A stretch of 8,469 bases of DNA from Alphaproteobacteria bacterium UBA6178 (GTDB taxonomy: Bacteria; Pseudomonadota; Alphaproteobacteria; Rickettsiales; UBA3002): positions 1-8,469 of the forward strand of contig DITS01000038.1 in the NCBI GenBank assembly GCA_002422205.1, given 5' to 3'. The notes below the pieces were generated by a model. It did no database searches. It had not been told where the DNA came from and was given only the letters and a program-made list of their open reading frames with translations. The translations under genes and the position numbers were made by a program. Below, piece after piece: positions 1-8,414 of this stretch (position 1 is its first letter; every line of letters begins with the position of its first letter).

Positions 1-840
1 GTCGGCAGGCCCATGCCCAGCACCAGGCTGAAGATCGCCGTGAGCACCAGCATCAGCAGCAGATTGCCCATCGACAAGAACTCGACCAGATCGGCCAGCA
101 CCAGGCCAACGCCGGTTTGCGACACCGCGCCGACGATGATCCCCGCCGCCGCCGTGGCAATGCCGATGCCGATCATATTGCGCGCGCCGGCGATCAGGCC
201 TTCGCGCAGGTCGATCACCCCATCGGTAAACGAGCCGTGGGCATGCGTGCCATCGGTGCGCAGCCAGGTCAGCAGTGGGCGCTGGGTCAGCAGGATGATC
301 ACCAGCATGACGCTGCCCCAGAAGGCCGACAGCCCCGGAGACAGGCGCTCGATCATCAGGCACCAGACCAGCACCACCACCGGCAGCAGAAAGTGCAGGC
401 CGGAAAGCAGCACGGCACGGGTCTTGGGCAGCTCTTCCAGCGGCGCATCCGGGTCTTCGGCGGGCAATACCGGTACGCTGGCGGCGACTTTCAGCAGGCC
501 CAGGTAGACCAGCGCCAGCAGCGCGCCGACGCCTGGCAGGGCGTAGTCACCCAGCGCCGGTTTGAGCCAGCCGAGGCCGTAATACACCGCCAGCGACAGG
601 CCGCTGATCAGCGCTGCGCCAAAGGCAAAACCGGTCAGGCGGCGCAGCCAGGGCTTGGGCTGATGCCCGCCCAGCGGCTGCAGGCCGAGCTTGAGCGATT
701 CCAGATGGACGATATACAGCAGCGCAATATAGGAAATCGCCGCCGGCAGGAAAGCGTGCGTGATGATCTCGACATAGGGCATGCCGATGTACTCGACCAT
801 CAGAAAGGCCGCCGCGCCCATCACCGGTGGCATGATCTGG
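1..840. other. Segment of high third-position GC inside the TRAP permease gene
   Basis: By hand count, codons of the permease frame between 1 and 840 have G or C at the third position in 239 of 280 cases (about 85%), with leucine almost always CTG. Codons from 841 to 1739 in the same gene have 173 of 299 (about 58%), and sampled stretches of glmS look like the latter. The reading frame is continuous across the change. The junction falls within or next to the most conserved TRAP motifs (roughly 790-1030), a plausible crossover or misassembly point. Confidence 0.7.
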
Positions 841-1739
841 CCATTCACCGAACCGGCCACCTCCACCGCACCCGCCTTCTCTGATGTGAAGCCCACACGC
901 TTCATGAGTGGAATGGTAAAGGTACCGGTCGTCACCACATTCGCAATGGACGAGCCGGAAATAACCCCCGTTAAGCCCGACGCCAGCACTGCCGCTTTGG
1001 CAGGCCCGCCGCGCAGATGGCCCATGAGTGAAAACGCCACCTTAATGAAATAATTGCCCGCGCCCGCCTTATCAAGCAACGCACCAAACAGCACGAATAA
1101 AAACACAAAATCTGCTGATACACCAAGCGCAATACCAAACACCCCTTCGGTCGAAAGCCATTGATGCGATGCGATTTTCGATAAAGATGCACCTTTATGC
1201 TGGATCAATTCCGGCATCCAGCTGGCCGAGCCGAAATAGCTATAACCCAAAAATACCAGACCCACGATTAGCAGCGGCAACCCCAGTGCGCGCCGCGCCG
1301 CTTCCAGCAGCAACACAATCCCCACGCCAGCCACCACCATATCCTGTGTGGTCGGCAAACCCGGGCGGCGCGCCAGTTCTTCGTAAAAGATATACCCATA
1401 CGCTGCGCAATACGCACCTGCCGCTGCCATCAGCCAATCGGATATCGGAATAAAACGCCGGGGTGAGCTAACAAAACAGGGGTAAGCGGTAAATGCAAGA
1501 AACAAGGCAAAAGCCAGATGGATGGCCCGCGCTTCGCTACTGCTGAAAATCAGAAAATTCAATTGGAATGGCAAAGGCGAGCTGATCCACAACTGAAAGA
1601 AAGACCAGCTGAGCGCTGTCAGCATCAAAATGACACCGGCAAGACCACGCGGCGCGCGCGCGCCCACATCACGTTCAATAATCAGATCTTCAACATTAAT
1701 ATCGGGCCGCTGAATCTGAGCTTTATGATCGTCCGCCAT
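1..1739 (-). CDS. TRAP transporter fused permease (4TM/12TM, DctQM-like), C-terminus cut off by window edge
   Basis: This is the inner-membrane part of a TRAP-type secondary transporter with the small (DctQ-like) and large (DctM-like) subunits fused, which uses an ion gradient to import a ligand handed over by a periplasmic binding protein. I translated the minus strand from ATG at 1739; the frame is open for 579 codons to the left edge, so the C-terminus is missing. A hydrophilic N-terminus (about 40 residues) is followed by many hydrophobic segments. Family signatures are SGSSIANVVTTGTFTIPLMK (residues 260-279), then GQIMPPVMGAAAF just after residue 300, and GMGLP (575-579) at the edge. The start has a strong Shine-Dalgarno (AGGAGAGG, 1749-1756) nine bases upstream. 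It lies 93 bp after the TAXI binding protein, its expected partner. Codon usage changes sharply near 840 (see findings). The family call is secure; the substrate is unknown. Confidence 0.93.
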   Translation of the reverse strand, partial: MADDHKAQIQRPDINVEDLIIERDVGARAPRGLAGVILMLTALSWSFFQLWISSPLPFQLNFLIFSSSEARAIHLAFALFLAFTAYPCFVSSPRRFIPISDWLMAAAGAYCAAYGYIFYEELARRPGLPTTQDMVVAGVGIVLLLEAARRALGLPLLIVGLVFLGYSYFGSASWMPELIQHKGASLSKIASHQWLSTEGVFGIALGVSADFVFLFVLFGALLDKAGAGNYFIKVAFSLMGHLRGGPAKAAVLASGLTGVISGSSIANVVTTGTFTIPLMKRVGFTSEKAGAVEVAGSVNGQIMPPVMGAAAFLMVEYIGMPYVEIITHAFLPAAISYIALLYIVHLESLKLGLQPLGGHQPKPWLRRLTGFAFGAALISGLSLAVYYGLGWLKPALGDYALPGVGALLALVYLGLLKVAASVPVLPAEDPDAPLEELPKTRAVLLSGLHFLLPVVVLVWCLMIERLSPGLSAFWGSVMLVIILLTQRPLLTWLRTDGTHAHGSFTDGVIDLREGLIAGARNMIGIGIATAAAGIIVGAVSQTGVGLVLADLVEFLSMGNLLLMLVLTAIFSLVLGMGLP

Positions 1740-1832
1740 CGGCGAAACCCTCTCCTGTTGGTGCAGATTTTCCGACATCACACGCCTTGCGCAACGCACA
1801 TGTAGGCATAGGATACAACGGAAACCACAGGC
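1740..1832 (-). other. Spacer between TAXI gene and TRAP permease
   Basis: This 93-bp gap separates two genes that normally act together. It holds the permease Shine-Dalgarno (1749-1756) and an 8-bp perfect palindrome TTGCGCAA (1787-1794). I see no convincing terminator and no clear promoter, so read-through from the TAXI gene is the simplest reading. Confidence 0.4.
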
Positions 1833-2816
1833 TTAGTCGTTGATAAGCCCTACTTCACGGTAATAGCGAAGTGCACCTTCATGCAACGGGGCCGTCAACC
1901 CGTCGCTGATCATTTGTTGTTTGTCGAGCGTGGCGAAAACAAAATGCAGCGTTTTAAAACTGTCAAAGTTATCAAACACCGCCTTCACCACCTGATACAC
2001 GATTTCGGCATCCACATCCTCGGACGTTACAAACGTCGCACGCACACCGAATGTTTTAACATCATTCGGATTGCCGTTATACATGCCACCCGGAATAATC
2101 GCGGGCGCATAATAAGGATAGGCGTTCACCAGCGCGTCAATTTCGGGCCCTTCAACGGGAATAATCCGGCTATCGCAGCTGGTGGTCACTTCCTGCACCG
2201 AGCCATTGGGATGACCGGCAGCAAACACCATCGCATCAATTTTATTATCGCATAATGCCTGCGCTTGCTCTGTCGCACGCAAGCCCGAGAGCAACGCAAA
2301 GTCAGAGCGTTTCCAGCCCTTCACGCGCATTACTTCGCCCATGGTTTCGCGCATACCCGATCCGGGATTACCGATATTCACGCGCTTGCCCAGTAAATCC
2401 TCAATTTTGCGGATATTCGAATCGGCACGCACCACCACCGTAAATGGTTCGCTATGCATGCTGAACAACGAGCGCAGCTTCGCATTCGGTCCCTGATCGG
2501 CAAAAACGGCTTTGCCATCATAAGCCGCATAATGCCAGTCCGACTGCGCCGCACCAATATCCAGCTCCATTTGGCTGATCGCATTCAGATTATAAATTGA
2601 GCCGCCGGTGGATTCCACCGAACAGCGAATGCCATGATCTTTGCGCGCACGATTAACCAGACGGCAAATCGCCCCGCCTGCCGGATAATACACACCGGTA
2701 ACGCTACCGGTACCAATCGTCACAAATTTCTCGCGCGCCTGCGCTTCCTGCGGCGAGACGAGTACGCCAAGACATAATGCGGTGAAAACTACGCCTGCTA
2801 ACGAAAAGAATTTCAT
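1833..2816 (-). CDS. TAXI family TRAP transporter solute-binding protein
   Basis: This 327-residue protein is the periplasmic ligand receptor of the TRAP transporter encoded next to it. A cleavable signal peptide is clear: MKFF, a hydrophobic core and an AQA cleavage site at about residues 25-27. The mature protein begins with the TAXI signature: TIGTGSVTGVYYPAGGAICR (33-52), then a second cysteine (C65) and VESTGGS (67-73), followed by a two-lobe binding-protein fold with GKRVNIGNPGSG in the middle. Length is normal for the family. The ATG at 2816 has an AGAGGAA ribosome site at good spacing, and the stop is TAA. TAXI proteins usually pair with fused 4TM/12TM permeases, which is the arrangement here. 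Some characterised family members bind glutamate or other small organic acids, but the ligand here cannot be inferred. C51 and C65 could form a disulfide (inference). Confidence 0.93.
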   Translation of the reverse strand: MKFFSLAGVVFTALCLGVLVSPQEAQAREKFVTIGTGSVTGVYYPAGGAICRLVNRARKDHGIRCSVESTGGSIYNLNAISQMELDIGAAQSDWHYAAYDGKAVFADQGPNAKLRSLFSMHSEPFTVVVRADSNIRKIEDLLGKRVNIGNPGSGMRETMGEVMRVKGWKRSDFALLSGLRATEQAQALCDNKIDAMVFAAGHPNGSVQEVTTSCDSRIIPVEGPEIDALVNAYPYYAPAIIPGGMYNGNPNDVKTFGVRATFVTSEDVDAEIVYQVVKAVFDNFDSFKTLHFVFATLDKQQMISDGLTAPLHEGALRYYREVGLIND

Positions 2817-2874
2817 ATTTCCTCTTATGACTGTGCCAATGTTTTTATTTTATTATTACAAATATTTTTAAAGT
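2817..2874 (-). promoter_or_regulatory. AT-rich leader upstream of the TAXI gene
   Basis: This 58-bp gap between the MarR-family gene and the TAXI gene has only about 12 G or C bases (roughly 21%), far below the flanking genes, and contains the palindrome AAATATTT. Such a stretch is a natural place for a promoter or regulator site controlling the transporter. I could not place a convincing -35/-10 pair, so this is a region call only. Confidence 0.4.
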
Positions 2875-3330
2875 CTAACGGAATACGCGATTCATAAAAT
2901 CAGTCCAGAAACGCTCCAGCTGATGCAATGTTTCATTCGTATTTTTGAGCGCTTCGGATGAAGGATTGTTATTTTGCAATTCCTGCACATTACGCTCGTA
3001 GAGTTCGTCAATCTTCGCACAAAGCGCCAGCCCTTTTTCAGACAAGCGTACGCGGGTAGAGCGCTTATCATGCGGCGACTTTTCCTGCACCAGATAGTCA
3101 TTTTCTACTAACTTCTTCACGTTATACGATACGTTGGAGCCGAGATAATAGCCACGGTTGGTTAATTCCCCCACGGTGAGTTGCTCATTGCTGATATTGT
3201 ACAAAATAAGTGTCTGCACATTATTGATATCATCAACATGCAAGCGGTCCAGCTCCGTCTTGATAACATCGAGAAAACGGCGGTGCAGCCTCTCAACCAG
3301 CAAAATTGTTTCGATATATGTTTGTTTCAA
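2875..3330 (-). CDS. MarR-family winged-helix transcriptional regulator (LdtR-like)
   Basis: This 151-residue protein has the MarR-type winged helix in its middle: LTVGELTNRGYYLGSNVSYN (about 51-70) forms the helix-turn-helix, followed by VKKLVENDYL, and the wing contains SPHDKRSTRVRLSEKG. N- and C-terminal helices would form the dimer interface. The YLGSNVSYNVKK stretch resembles what I recall of the alphaproteobacterial LdtR group, but this is from memory. The start is TTG at 3330: no ATG is available until the last few codons, upstream codons run into an in-frame TGA (3343-3345), and a strong ribosome site sits 5 bases away. It lies directly before the TAXI and permease genes on the same strand, suggesting that it controls them or itself; the regulated promoter and any effector ligand are unknown. 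Confidence 0.88.
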   Translation of the reverse strand: MKQTYIETILLVERLHRRFLDVIKTELDRLHVDDINNVQTLILYNISNEQLTVGELTNRGYYLGSNVSYNVKKLVENDYLVQEKSPHDKRSTRVRLSEKGLALCAKIDELYERNVQELQNNNPSSEALKNTNETLHQLERFWTDFMNRVFR

Positions 3331-3394
3331 CGTAACCTCTCCTCACATGGACATGAAATCCTAAACCCGTCATTAATTGCCATACTCTCGCCGA
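3331..3394 (-). promoter_or_regulatory. Gap upstream of the MarR-family gene, possible promoter/operator
   Basis: This 64-bp gap separates the histidine kinase stop from the MarR-family start. It contains ATTAAT-type AT-rich boxes (around 3371-3376 and 3394-3399, the latter running into the kinase end) and the nearly symmetric CATGTCCATG just upstream of the ribosome site. It could hold the regulator's own promoter and operator. There is no terminator-like hairpin after the kinase, so read-through from the kinase is also possible. Confidence 0.35.
3336..3344 (-). promoter_or_regulatory. Ribosome binding site that fixes the TTG start of the MarR-family gene
   Basis: The minus strand reads GAGGAGAGG, then five bases (TTACG), then TTG. 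This near-consensus Shine-Dalgarno, together with the in-frame TGA just upstream and the lack of any early ATG, makes the TTG start very likely. Confidence 0.8.
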
Positions 3395-5008
3395 TTAATC
3401 AAGCAGACTCAAATCGGAGATAAAACGAACCGTCACCATTGTCCCCGCTCCTGGCTGGCTTTCAATCCGAATTGTTCCGTTATGCAGCTCTACCAGCTTC
3501 TTGGTTAAAGGCAGCCCCAGCCCCGCCCCTTCATATTTGCGGTTCAGCCCGCTATCGATCTGCCCAAAGGTTTCAAAGGCCATGGCCACATCCTCCTTGC
3601 GCATCCCGATGCCCGTATCCTTAATCTTGAAGGTAAAATAAGCAATATCCTTATTCACCGACTCGACTTCGACGCTAACCGTTACCTTACCACCCGCAGG
3701 CGTAAACTTGACCGCATTCGACATAATATTCAGAATAATCTGAATAAACCGCACGCGGTCGGCCACCATTTGCGGCACGCCCTCTGGCACGTCGCGCTCC
3801 AGCGTCACCTCGCCCTCACGCGCTCGCTCGGCCAGAATATTAAAGCATTTATCAATCGATTTCACGACATTAAAACGCTCCAGCTTCAGCGTCAGCTTAC
3901 CCGCCTCAGCCTTCGATAAATCAAGAATATCATTGATAATATCCAGCAAATGCACGCCGGATTCATTGATATCACGGCCATAATCGGTGTATTTGCTATT
4001 GCCCAACGGCCCGAACAGCTGGTTGGTAATAATCGAGGAAAAGCCGATAATCGCATTCAGTGGCGTACGCAACTCATGGCTGATATTCGCTAAAAACTGG
4101 GATTTCGCAATATTAGAAGACTCCGCCGCTTCCTTGGCCCGCTCCAGCTCGATATTTTTGCGCATCAGTTTGGTGTCGCGCTCCTCAATCTCACTCAACA
4201 TCGCGTTAAACGAATCGATCAGGGTTTTCACTTCTTCCGAATAATCCGTCCCACCGCTATCCACCCGCACGGAGTAATCCTTATACAAGGTCACATTCCG
4301 CGCAGCAGCAGAAAGCTTTAAAATCGGCACTGAAATCGCTTTCTGTAATTTAATTGTGAGTAAATAACATAAGGTTAGAACCACAGCCGTAATCACCAGC
4401 GCGGTCACCACCTGCCCTGAGAAATATTGATTTATGCGCCCCAGATCGGCTTCCACATAGATCGTCCCCACCTGATCGCCGCGCGCGAGAGAGAAGGGGT
4501 TTTTCAGTTGGCTACGCTGCTGAATGGGTTGCACCACCTGAAGCTTCGTGGCGCTGAACTCGGTACGCTCAGCCAAATCAGTCGGGCAGGAAATCCGGTA
4601 AGTATCCATCCGCTTCTCGGCCTGCAGCATAAACTCGGCGTCATTCACATCACCGGCCACGCTTGATTCATGGAATGCCTGCTGCTGCTTGTCATAAAAT
4701 GCAACTAACTTGTCTTCGCCATTATACAGGCACGCCAAATCAATCGCCACATTATCAGAGAATAAATTCAGATTAATAAAGGCCTTGCGGCGGATATTGG
4801 GTATCTGCGCATAATCGAGCAGTGCCACATTGCGCTGCCCGACAATTGATGCGGCCAGCTCCAGATCTTCCGACATGCTTTTTTTCAGATTCTGATAGCC
4901 AATCACCGACACGGCAAGCGTTGTCAGTACAATCGAAAACACGCTGATCGTCATGATAATCAGCACCAATTCGCGCCGCAGGCTTGCGTTTTTGCCCCAA
5001 ATGGTCAT
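3395..5008 (-). CDS. Membrane sensor histidine kinase with periplasmic CHASE8-like domain
   Basis: This 537-residue inner-membrane protein senses a periplasmic signal and phosphorylates a partner. Layout: transmembrane helix 1 (about 14-36); periplasmic region (about 37-196) with C93 and C141; transmembrane helix 2 (about 197-219); HAMP (about 220-275) with DSFNAMLSEI; a short coiled coil; HisKA with SHELRTP and phospho-acceptor H311; HATPase_c with N box (N427, N431), DTGIGM (464-469), FETFGQ (478-483) and GAGLGL (494-499). All catalytic motifs are intact. There is no receiver domain, so its response regulator must be encoded elsewhere. The periplasmic region plus HAMP resembles CHASE8 sensors such as that of YfiN (inference). 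The ATG at 5008 overlaps the YfiR-family stop (ATGA) and has no ribosome site of its own, indicating translational coupling and a shared function. Confidence 0.93.
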   Translation of the reverse strand: MTIWGKNASLRRELVLIIMTISVFSIVLTTLAVSVIGYQNLKKSMSEDLELAASIVGQRNVALLDYAQIPNIRRKAFINLNLFSDNVAIDLACLYNGEDKLVAFYDKQQQAFHESSVAGDVNDAEFMLQAEKRMDTYRISCPTDLAERTEFSATKLQVVQPIQQRSQLKNPFSLARGDQVGTIYVEADLGRINQYFSGQVVTALVITAVVLTLCYLLTIKLQKAISVPILKLSAAARNVTLYKDYSVRVDSGGTDYSEEVKTLIDSFNAMLSEIEERDTKLMRKNIELERAKEAAESSNIAKSQFLANISHELRTPLNAIIGFSSIITNQLFGPLGNSKYTDYGRDINESGVHLLDIINDILDLSKAEAGKLTLKLERFNVVKSIDKCFNILAERAREGEVTLERDVPEGVPQMVADRVRFIQIILNIMSNAVKFTPAGGKVTVSVEVESVNKDIAYFTFKIKDTGIGMRKEDVAMAFETFGQIDSGLNRKYEGAGLGLPLTKKLVELHNGTIRIESQPGAGTMVTVRFISDLSLLD

Positions 5009-5574
5009 CGATACACCCGAACCGCCAGCTCATAGGCTTCGGGTTTCACCCGCAGTTTCACTTTGCGAATGGCTGTGGCATTCACGTTATAGCGCACGCT
5101 ACGCTTGGCAACGCCCCGCTGTTCATATTGCTCGCGCACCAGCTCCACCATGCCGCCACCTTCGGCAAAACCAGTCTGCGCGCTAATGCTCAATACCGGA
5201 TTGGCATCGATATGCTTTAAAATGGCTGTCATGCTGTAGGGGCTGTTATCGGCAATATATAAAATATCACAACGCGTCAGCCCCTCAATATCCACATTCG
5301 ACTCTACTAAAATTTGCAACGCGCGGGTTGAGGCATTTTCTAAAAAATGCAGCTCCTTGGTCACATCATCATCGCCCACACTGCACAAATGCACTTTACC
5401 ATCCGCATCCAAAGGCACCGCCGTGGGCCAGCTGGTAAAATGGCTCATGAAATGATAAATAATCTTAAGCTTATCCTGCACCACCTGCGAATCATCGGCA
5501 TAGGCAACCTGCGCCCCGCATAAACCTATATAGGCAGCCAAAAAAACACGGGCTATCTTGATCTTCCACACCAT
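5005..5574 (-). CDS. YfiR-family (DUF4154) periplasmic protein
   Basis: This 189-residue secreted protein belongs to the YfiR/HmsC family; YfiR is a periplasmic repressor that binds the sensor domain of the membrane diguanylate cyclase YfiN. Seen here: a signal peptide ending in AYA (about residues 24-26), the family's FTSWP block (46-50), HLCSVG with C64, RCDILYIA with C102, a glycine-rich GGGM (139-142) and the C-terminal RYNVNATAIRK...RVKPEAYELA pattern. The two cysteines sit where the family has conserved ones, so redox-dependent folding is plausible. I chose ATG at 5574 because GAGGTGA lies at ideal spacing; an in-frame GTG at 5580 would add two residues. The downstream kinase overlaps by 4 bp, so this protein most likely controls that kinase (inference). 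No cyclase and no YfiB-like lipoprotein is present. Confidence 0.87.
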   Translation of the reverse strand: MVWKIKIARVFLAAYIGLCGAQVAYADDSQVVQDKLKIIYHFMSHFTSWPTAVPLDADGKVHLCSVGDDDVTKELHFLENASTRALQILVESNVDIEGLTRCDILYIADNSPYSMTAILKHIDANPVLSISAQTGFAEGGGMVELVREQYEQRGVAKRSVRYNVNATAIRKVKLRVKPEAYELAVRVYR

Positions 5575-5576
5575 AC

Positions 5577-5583
5577 TCACCTC
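5577..5583 (-). promoter_or_regulatory. Ribosome binding site of the YfiR-family gene
   Basis: The minus strand reads GAGGTGA followed by GT and ATG (5574). It matches seven bases of the ideal anti-Shine-Dalgarno complement, and GAGG lies five bases from the ATG. This favours ATG 5574 over the GTG at 5580, which overlaps the site. Confidence 0.65.
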
Positions 5584-5702
5584 ACCCGCCAGCCTAGCTG
5601 TTAAAGGTTAATGAATGCATAACATAACGGCTTTTCATGCACTTTACCACATCCCAAACCACAATCCCACCACCCGCTCACATGCTGTTACAAAATATAT
5701 CC

Positions 5703-5731
5703 TTGGCAGCACACCCTGCACAGGGTACATG
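5703..5731 (+). promoter_or_regulatory. Candidate glmS promoter close to the start codon
   Basis: TTGGCA (5703-5708) and TACATG (5726-5731) are separated by exactly 17 bases. The first is a good -35 match and the second a weak -10 match. Transcription would begin within about a base or two of the glmS ATG at 5740, giving an almost leaderless message. This fits the absence of a Shine-Dalgarno, but the -10 is poor and the call is tentative. Confidence 0.3.
5713..5726. repeat. Inverted repeat ACCCTG-CA-CAGGGT upstream of glmS
   Basis: Perfect 6-bp arms flank a 2-bp spacer, ending 13 bases before the glmS start and lying inside the spacer of the candidate promoter. Its form suits an operator for a dimeric regulator; a 2-base loop is too tight for an RNA hairpin without opening a pair. 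Confidence 0.45.
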
Positions 5732-5739
5732 CATCAGCT

Positions 5740-7557
<1,818 letters not shown>

Positions 7558-7566
7558 ACTGCACGC

Positions 7567-8310
7567 ATGACGATCAAAGCATTCGATCCCAAAGCCATTA
7601 TTTTCCGCGAAGGCGATGCGGGCGATGCGGCTTATATCATTCAGTCCGGCGCGGTCGAAATCCTCAAACATGCCGATCACGGCGAAGTCCAGCTCGCCGT
7701 GCTCGAAGCAGGCGACGTGCTGGGCGAAATGGCCTTATTCGAGCCCAAAAACTCGCGCTCCGCTACTGCCCGCGCCCTCACCCCCGTCTCACTGGAAATC
7801 ATCGAAGATACGCGCTTCAGACAATTATCGGCTGAGTGTCCGCCGCAGATGCTACAAATCATTCAAAGCATGCTCACCCGCCTGCGCGATACCAATCAGC
7901 GCCTTGCGAGCAAAGAGCGTGCGACGGTTATCCTCGATGCAAAAATAGAACAAATCACCATTGCCCCCAATGGTGCGGGCTGCCATTTTGAGGCGCTCAC
8001 CGTTAAACTGGCTAATCTGCCTTTTTTAATCGGCGGCTATCCGCAATCGGAAGACCCGCCGAAACGCAACCATCTCGACATCCCCTGCGACGGACCACCG
8101 TTGATGGTGTCGCAACTGCATGCGAAAATCGAACGTCATGATGATGGTGTCTTTTTCGTCGATCAGGGCAGCCGCTTTTGCAGTATCGTCAATGGCAAAG
8201 TAATTGGCCGTGGCAAAGCATCCGAGAAAGCCCCGCTGCAACTGGGCGAGAATAAAATCACCCTCGGCGATCATACCTCGGCCTATAAGCTTATCATCAC
8301 CTGCGAATAG
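7567..8310 (+). CDS. Cyclic nucleotide-binding (CRP-like) domain fused to FHA-like domain
   Basis: This 247-residue cytoplasmic protein has no signal peptide or membrane segment. Residues about 6-110 form a CRP-like cyclic-nucleotide-binding domain: IFREGDAGDAAYIIQSGAVE (12-31), then GEMALF and NSRSATARA (53-70), the phosphate-binding cassette, with E54, R64 and S65 matching the ligand-contacting Glu, Arg and Ser of CRP. Ligand binding is therefore plausible. No helix-turn-helix follows; instead about 143-247 resembles an FHA phosphothreonine-reading domain: FLIGG (153-157), SQLH (182-185), VDQGSR (198-203), VNG (208-210), LGENKITLG (226-234). The usual Arg after the first Gly is Gly here, so phosphopeptide binding is uncertain. 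It starts 9 bp after glmS without a clear ribosome site, suggesting cotranscription and reinitiation. A function in signalling is inferred; the partner and process are unknown. Confidence 0.85.
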   Translation: MTIKAFDPKAIIFREGDAGDAAYIIQSGAVEILKHADHGEVQLAVLEAGDVLGEMALFEPKNSRSATARALTPVSLEIIEDTRFRQLSAECPPQMLQIIQSMLTRLRDTNQRLASKERATVILDAKIEQITIAPNGAGCHFEALTVKLANLPFLIGGYPQSEDPPKRNHLDIPCDGPPLMVSQLHAKIERHDDGVFFVDQGSRFCSIVNGKVIGRGKASEKAPLQLGENKITLGDHTSAYKLIITCE

Positions 8311-8318
8311 CCCCTTAT

Positions 8319-8401
8319 TGTCATTCCTGCGAAAGCAGGAATCTTATCTCTCCTACCCAAAGGAAATCCCCGCGCTCAGCTAAGCCGCCCCGAGGATGAC
8401 A
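8319..8401. repeat. MITE/REP-like palindromic intergenic element, 83 bp
   Basis: The unit opens with TGTCAT and closes with ATGACA, giving inverted ends. Inside it is a perfect 8-bp hairpin, ATTCCTGC-GAAA-GCAGGAAT (8323-8342), and a second, imperfect palindrome around 8374-8385 (GCTCAGCTAAGC). The motif family beginning GTCATTCCTGCGAAAGCAGG is, from memory, common between genes in many proteobacteria. Lying 8 bp after the CRP-like/FHA stop, the first hairpin may also act as a transcript end or stabiliser, although the tail after it (CTTATCTCT) is not a proper U-run. Confidence 0.6.
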
Positions 8402-8414
8402 TACCCGTGTAGTT

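Larger units (their letters stand above)
5584..5739. promoter_or_regulatory. Divergent intergenic region between the YfiR-family gene and glmS
   Basis: The region separates two genes transcribed away from each other, so it must hold promoters in both directions unless transcripts start inside genes. Visible elements are a GTTAA direct repeat (5600-5611), two ATGCAT palindromes, an AT-rich block around 5690-5700 and the inverted repeat at 5713-5726. A 13-bp sequence (5637-5649) also occurs exactly inside the YfiR-family gene (5389-5401). No small gene is evident. Confidence 0.55.

Noticed and set aside
13..1053. Long plus-strand open frames across 13-1053
   Set aside because: They lie opposite the TRAP permease, are rich in Arg, Gln, His and Pro as expected of antisense frames in GC-rich DNA, show no domain, and overlap one another in different frames.
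971..1437. Frameshifted or broken TRAP gene, suggested by short minus-strand frames at 971-1192 and 1240-1437
   Set aside because: Codon-by-codon reading of the permease frame from 1739 to the left edge found no stop, so the short frames are shadows and the gene is intact as far as visible.
5600..5611. GTTAAAGGTTAA as a possible CtrA site
   Set aside because: The CtrA consensus needs TTAA boxes separated by seven bases; here only three separate them.
5584..5739. glmS ribozyme or riboswitch upstream of glmS
   Set aside because: The region lacks a recognisable glmS ribozyme core, and that ribozyme is known from Gram-positive bacteria.
8323..8350. Classical Rho-independent terminator after the CRP-like/FHA gene
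   Set aside because: The hairpin is good, but the following bases (CTTATCTCT) are not a U-tract, and the hairpin belongs to a repeat element. A terminating role is possible but not shown.
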